Shown one piece after another: positions 6,635 through 9,618 of a stretch of 9,618 nt of DNA; position 1 is the first letter of the stretch, and every line of letters starts with the position of its first letter. Under the pieces are notes generated by a model. That model saw nothing but the letters and a program-made list of their open reading frames with translations. It was not told the origin of the DNA and searched no databases. The position numbers and the translations under genes were made by a program. This DNA is from Candidatus Eiseniibacteriota bacterium (GTDB lineage Bacteria > Joyebacterota > Joyebacteria > Joyebacterales > Joyebacteraceae): assembly GCA_030610515.1 (NCBI GenBank), contig JAUWRQ010000014.1, positions 1-9,618 of the forward strand. Reading direction: 5' to 3'.

Positions 6635-7325
6635 CTTCCTGAGACTCGTGGGCGCCCTGGCGTTCATCGCACTCGTGGCGAGCTTCGGGCTCTCCGCGAT
6701 CTACGGCGCGACCCACGAGATCACGGAGACGTACAAACAGGCTGAGGAGGCGCAGGCGCGCATCGAGGCGCTCGCGTGCGACCCCGACGCCTTCTTCGTG
6801 GAAACCGTGACCGACTCGCTCGTCGGCGGGCAGCCCTTCTCCTACTACACGGCCTACGCTTCCGAAGGGAGCGACGACGTCCTCGGCTACTCCTTCACCG
6901 CGTACGGGAAGGGCTACTCGAGCACGATCGTGACCATCGTGGGCGTTGATCTCGCCGGGATCATCTGCGGCGTCAAGATCACCGACCAGAAGGAGACCCC
7001 AGGGCTGGGCTCCAAGATCCAAGAGGTCGCGTCGCAGAACACGATCTGGGCGGTCATGGCCGGGAACGCCGTCGACGAGTCGGGCGTCAAGCCGTGGTTC
7101 CAGAAGCAGTTCGAGATGCTCGGAGTCGACGGTCTCCGGGTCGTCAAGAGCACGACTGACGAGGGCATCCTCGCCGTCACCGGCGCGACCATCAGCTCGG
7201 ATGCTGTGACCGAGTCCGTGAGTGAAGGCCTCGCGATGCTCCTATCGGTCGTCGGGGTCGAGGAGGGAGACGGCTCGCGAGATGCCGACGGCGGAACGGC
7301 CCGTGAACTCGGGGAGGGTGCCTAG
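6627..7325 (+). CDS. rnfG: Rnf complex subunit RnfG (membrane-anchored, covalent FMN)
   Basis: RnfG has one N-terminal membrane helix (about residues 5-27, LRLVGALAFIALVASFGLSA) and an FMN-binding domain outside the cytoplasm. FMN is attached to Thr by ApbE/Ftp. The site is VTGATISS with Thr188 as acceptor. Other family features are GYSSTIVTIVGVD and the KITDQKETPGLGSKI stretch. The start is GTG 6627, backed by GAGGTGA at 6614-6620, and lies inside the end of rnfD. The 232-residue protein has an acidic, glycine-rich C-terminal tail (GDGSRDADGGTARELGEGA) beyond the domain. The Asp usually found six residues before the acceptor Thr is Leu here. Confidence 0.95.
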   Translation: MGNFLRLVGALAFIALVASFGLSAIYGATHEITETYKQAEEAQARIEALACDPDAFFVETVTDSLVGGQPFSYYTAYASEGSDDVLGYSFTAYGKGYSSTIVTIVGVDLAGIICGVKITDQKETPGLGSKIQEVASQNTIWAVMAGNAVDESGVKPWFQKQFEMLGVDGLRVVKSTTDEGILAVTGATISSDAVTESVSEGLAMLLSVVGVEEGDGSRDADGGTARELGEGA

Positions 7326-7949
7326 ATGAGACCTCTGGCCGAGCTCGTCAAGGGCATCTACAAGGAGAACCCGGTCTTCCGGCTGGCGCTGGGTTTGTGC
7401 CCCGCGCTCGCTGTGTCGACGTCGGTCGAGAACGCGCTCGGCATGGGAGCCGCGGCAACGTTCGTGCTGGTAGGTTCGAACATCACCGTGTCGTTCATCC
7501 GCAAGTTCGTGCCGACCAAGGTGCGGATCCCGTGCTACATCGTCGTCATCGCGAGCTTCGTGACGACCGTCGAACTCGTGATGGGTGCGTACCTCCCTGA
7601 ACTCGCGAAGTCTCTGGGCATCTTCCTGCCCTTGATCGTTGTCAACTGCATCATCCTGGGGCGCGCGGAAGCGTTCGCGTCGAAGAACGGCGTGGGCCGC
7701 TCGATCCTCGACGCCGTCGGGATGGGCGTCGGCTTCACGTTCGCCATAACGCTGATCGGCGCGATCAGAGAGCTCCTCGGTGACGGGAAGCTCATGGGCT
7801 ACATGGTCTTCGGCCCGCAGTACCAGCCGGTGCTCCTCATGATCCTGGCGCCCGGCGCGTTCATCACGATCGGGCTCCTGATGGGCTACTTCAACATCCT
7901 GGACGAGCGCATGAAGAAGAAGACGGAAGCCAAGGGCGGGAAGGGATAG
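7326..7949 (+). CDS. rnfE: Rnf complex membrane subunit RnfE
   Basis: RnfE pairs with RnfA in the membrane. Together they hold a 2Fe-2S cluster between the two inverted half-subunits, which relays electrons across the membrane. The 207-residue protein has about six hydrophobic segments and the two cysteines expected for the cluster: Cys25 in LGLCPALAV and Cys108 in VVNCIILGRAEAFAS. The latter, with RAEAFAS, separates RnfE from RnfA. The C-terminus is lysine-rich. ATG 7326 follows the rnfG stop with no gap, and GGGAGG at 7312-7317 serves as ribosome site. The gene stays in the same frame as rnfG, separated only by TAG. Confidence 0.96.
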   Translation: MRPLAELVKGIYKENPVFRLALGLCPALAVSTSVENALGMGAAATFVLVGSNITVSFIRKFVPTKVRIPCYIVVIASFVTTVELVMGAYLPELAKSLGIFLPLIVVNCIILGRAEAFASKNGVGRSILDAVGMGVGFTFAITLIGAIRELLGDGKLMGYMVFGPQYQPVLLMILAPGAFITIGLLMGYFNILDERMKKKTEAKGGKG

Positions 7950-7956
7950 GGCAGAC

Positions 7957-8568
7957 ATGGATCTGGGCCAGCTCTTCGCCATCGTCATAGGCGCCATCTT
8001 CGTGTCGAACTTCGTGCTCGCGAGGTTCCTGGGGCTCTGCCCGTTCGTCGGCGTGTCGAAGGACTCCGACTCAGCGCTCGGCATGGGCATGGCCGTCATC
8101 TTCGTGATGACGATGGCGTCGATCGTCACGTGGTTCGTCTACATGTACGTTCTCGTCCCGCTCGGCATCGTGTACCTCCGGACGATAGCCTTCATCCTCG
8201 TCATCGCGACGCTCGTGCAGTTCGTGGAGATGGTGATCGAGAAGACGTCGCCGACGCTCCACAAGTCGCTGGGAATCTACCTTCCTCTCATCACGACCAA
8301 CTGCGCCGTCCTCGGCGTCGCCGTCGTCAACGTGAACGAGTTCATGGTGACGGGGCTTCCGAGGGCGACGAGCTTCATCTACACGGTGGTGCACGGTCTC
8401 GCGGCAGGGCTGGGGTTCACGCTGGCGCTCATTCTCATGGCCGCGATCAGAGAGCGGCTCGAGCTCGTCGACGTTCCGAAGTCGATGAGAGGCATCCCCA
8501 TCACGTTCGTGATCGCGGGACTCATGGCGATCGCGTTCCTGGGATTCTCGGGCCTGAAGATCGGATAG
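7957..8568 (+). CDS. rnfA: Rnf complex membrane subunit RnfA
   Basis: RnfA is the partner and paralogue of RnfE. The 203-residue protein starts MDLGQLFAIVIGAIFVSNFV and keeps LGLCPFVGVSK (Cys28) and TTNCAVLGVAV (Cys116), the two cysteines that complete the intramembrane 2Fe-2S site with those of RnfE. About six membrane helices are visible, and the loop ending AAIRERLELVDVP is typical. It begins 7 bases after rnfE, with AGGG at 7948-7951 as a modest ribosome site. The length is normal for the family (about 190-205). Confidence 0.96.
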   Translation: MDLGQLFAIVIGAIFVSNFVLARFLGLCPFVGVSKDSDSALGMGMAVIFVMTMASIVTWFVYMYVLVPLGIVYLRTIAFILVIATLVQFVEMVIEKTSPTLHKSLGIYLPLITTNCAVLGVAVVNVNEFMVTGLPRATSFIYTVVHGLAAGLGFTLALILMAAIRERLELVDVPKSMRGIPITFVIAGLMAIAFLGFSGLKIG

Positions 8569-8577
8569 GATGACCGG

Positions 8578-9585
8578 ATGGATCCGGTAGTCTTGAAGTC
8601 GATGATAGCCCTGACGGCCATGGCCGCCGTCTTCGGCGCGGTGCTCGCCGTCGCGTCCCGCATCTTCGCGGTCTATCGCGACCCGCGCGTCGAGCAGATC
8701 GTCGACGCTCTACCGGGTGCGAACTGCGGCGCGTGCGGCTTCCCCGGTTGCCAGGGATACGCGGAGGCCGCGGTGTCCGCGGGGCGCATTCCTGCGACGT
8801 GTCCGCCGGGAGGCACCGAAGTCGCGGCCAGGGTCGCCGAGATTCTGGGGGCCGACGCGGGCGAGCACACGGCGAAGGTCGCGGTCGTGCACTGCAGGAG
8901 CGGGGTTTCGACGTCGGTCCAGCGCCTCGAGTACGACGGCATCGAGGACTGCCGCGCGGCGATCCTCATCGGCGGGAATCCGAAGTCGTGTGTGTTCGGA
9001 TGTCTGAGCCTTGGCACCTGCAAAGCCGTCTGTCCCTTCGATGCCGTCGAGCTCGACGACGAGGGCGTCGTCCACATCGATTCCGTCAAGTGCACCGGAT
9101 GCGGCAACTGCGTAGCTGCCTGTCCCGTCAACGTCATCGAACTTGTTCCGGTGGACATGAGGGTCCACGTGCGGTGCTCATCGCGCGACAAGGGCAAGAA
9201 GGCGAAGAGCGTCTGCGATATCGCGTGCATCGCCTGTCAGGTGTGCGTCAAGAAATGCCCGGTCGATGCCATCCACATGGAGAACGACCTCGCCGTCATC
9301 GACTACGGCAAGTGCACCAACTGCGGGATCTGCGCGGCCGTCTGCCCGACCAAGGCCATCGTCGACGACGTCAAGACGCGTCCCGTGGCGCTGATCGGCT
9401 CCAAGTGCGAGGGCGTGGGCGAGTGCAAGAAGGTCTGCCCGGTGAAGGCCATCAGCGGCGAGGAGGGCGAGCGCCACGAGGTCGACAGGAAGAAGTGCAT
9501 CGGCTGCGGTCTCTGCCTCGACGCGTGTCCGACTAGAGCGATCACGATGGTCGGGGCCTTGGGGCTTCAGAAGGAGAGGAACTGA
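8578..9585 (+). CDS. rnfB: Rnf complex subunit RnfB, long multi-cluster ferredoxin form
   Basis: RnfB is the entry point for electrons from reduced ferredoxin. Residues 5-30 form a membrane anchor. Next comes the [13 protein letters not shown] domain (Cys50, 53, 58 and 75), then ferredoxin-type motifs starting at Cys138 ([16 protein letters not shown]), Cys172 ([12 protein letters not shown]), Cys213 ([16 protein letters not shown]) and Cys246 ([12 protein letters not shown]). A further C-terminal module has [12 protein letters not shown] from Cys277, lacking one cysteine, and [12 protein letters not shown] from Cys307. At 335 residues it is far longer than proteobacterial RnfB (about 190) and similar to the long clostridial/acetogen form. 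The start at ATG 8578 has AGGA at 8567-8570, and the gene follows rnfA by 9 bases. Up to six full clusters plus one incomplete site are predicted. Confidence 0.96.
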   Translation: MDPVVLKSMIALTAMAAVFGAVLAVASRIFAVYRDPRVEQIVDALPGANCGACGFPGCQGYAEAAVSAGRIPATCPPGGTEVAARVAEILGADAGEHTAKVAVVHCRSGVSTSVQRLEYDGIEDCRAAILIGGNPKSCVFGCLSLGTCKAVCPFDAVELDDEGVVHIDSVKCTGCGNCVAACPVNVIELVPVDMRVHVRCSSRDKGKKAKSVCDIACIACQVCVKKCPVDAIHMENDLAVIDYGKCTNCGICAAVCPTKAIVDDVKTRPVALIGSKCEGVGECKKVCPVKAISGEEGERHEVDRKKCIGCGLCLDACPTRAITMVGALGLQKERN

Positions 9586-9586
9586 C

Positions 9587-9618
9587 GTGGCCAAGGGAGC
9601 GCAGGAGAAGCAGCAGGC
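9587..9618 (+). CDS. Start of a further gene, cut by the window edge
   Basis: GTG 9587 follows the rnfB stop by one base and is preceded by a strong purine-rich site (AAGGAGAGGA, 9571-9580). Only ten codons are visible (MAKGAQEKQQ), which is too few to identify the product. Its placement makes it part of the rnf transcript. Confidence 0.6.
   Translation, partial: MAKGAQEKQQ

Noticed and set aside
6627..7949. RnfG-RnfE fusion protein
   Set aside because: The two are in frame with only TAG between them, but RnfE has its own ATG, a GGGAGG site and the normal family N-terminus, so TAG is a true stop.

Overview
The window is GC-rich bacterial DNA, densely packed with genes that all lie on the + strand. 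It comes from an anaerobic or facultatively anaerobic metabolism: a class III (oxygen-sensitive, glycyl radical) ribonucleotide reductase is followed by a complete Rnf ferredoxin:NAD+ oxidoreductase operon. The rnfCDGEAB order, the long multi-cluster RnfB and the redoxin-linked NrdD fit strict anaerobes such as clostridia, Thermotogae or uncultured anaerobic phyla. A lipoprotein gene weakly favours a diderm. I cannot name the lineage from sequence alone. Stop codon use is skewed: seven of nine clear genes end in TAG, which is unusual for GC-rich DNA.

Left part (1-2912): an nrdD-type gene with two tandem ATP-cone regions, the catalytic barrel and the C-terminal four-cysteine zinc site. It is followed at once by an 88-residue CGAC redoxin, the likely electron donor. 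The nrdD frame ends in an amber codon at the glycyl radical motif. The residue where the radical glycine should be is serine, the next codon (normally tyrosine) is TAG, and the rest of the normal C-terminal tail continues in frame for 23 codons. No nrdG activase lies in the window.

Middle (2913-4075): a 287-base gap holding an extended -10 promoter (TGCTATAAT), then a secreted lipoprotein of unknown function. It ends 27 bases before rnfC and could be co-transcribed with the rnf genes.

Right part (4103-9585): rnfC, rnfD, rnfG, rnfE, rnfA and rnfB, with junctions from an 8-base overlap to a 69-base gap; the C-D gap holds a possible 20-codon ORF that overlaps the rnfD start. RnfB receives electrons from ferredoxin through a chain of iron-sulfur clusters. 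RnfA/RnfE carry a membrane-embedded 2Fe-2S cluster, RnfG and RnfD carry covalent FMN, and RnfC passes electrons to NAD+. The net flow is coupled to Na+ or H+ export. RnfB here has an extra C-terminal ferredoxin-like module. A further gene starts at 9587 and runs off the right edge.

The best lead is the nrdD terminus: an otherwise intact reductase whose catalytic glycine and following tyrosine are both altered. It may be a recent inactivation, a consensus error, or an enzyme whose radical domain is supplied in trans.
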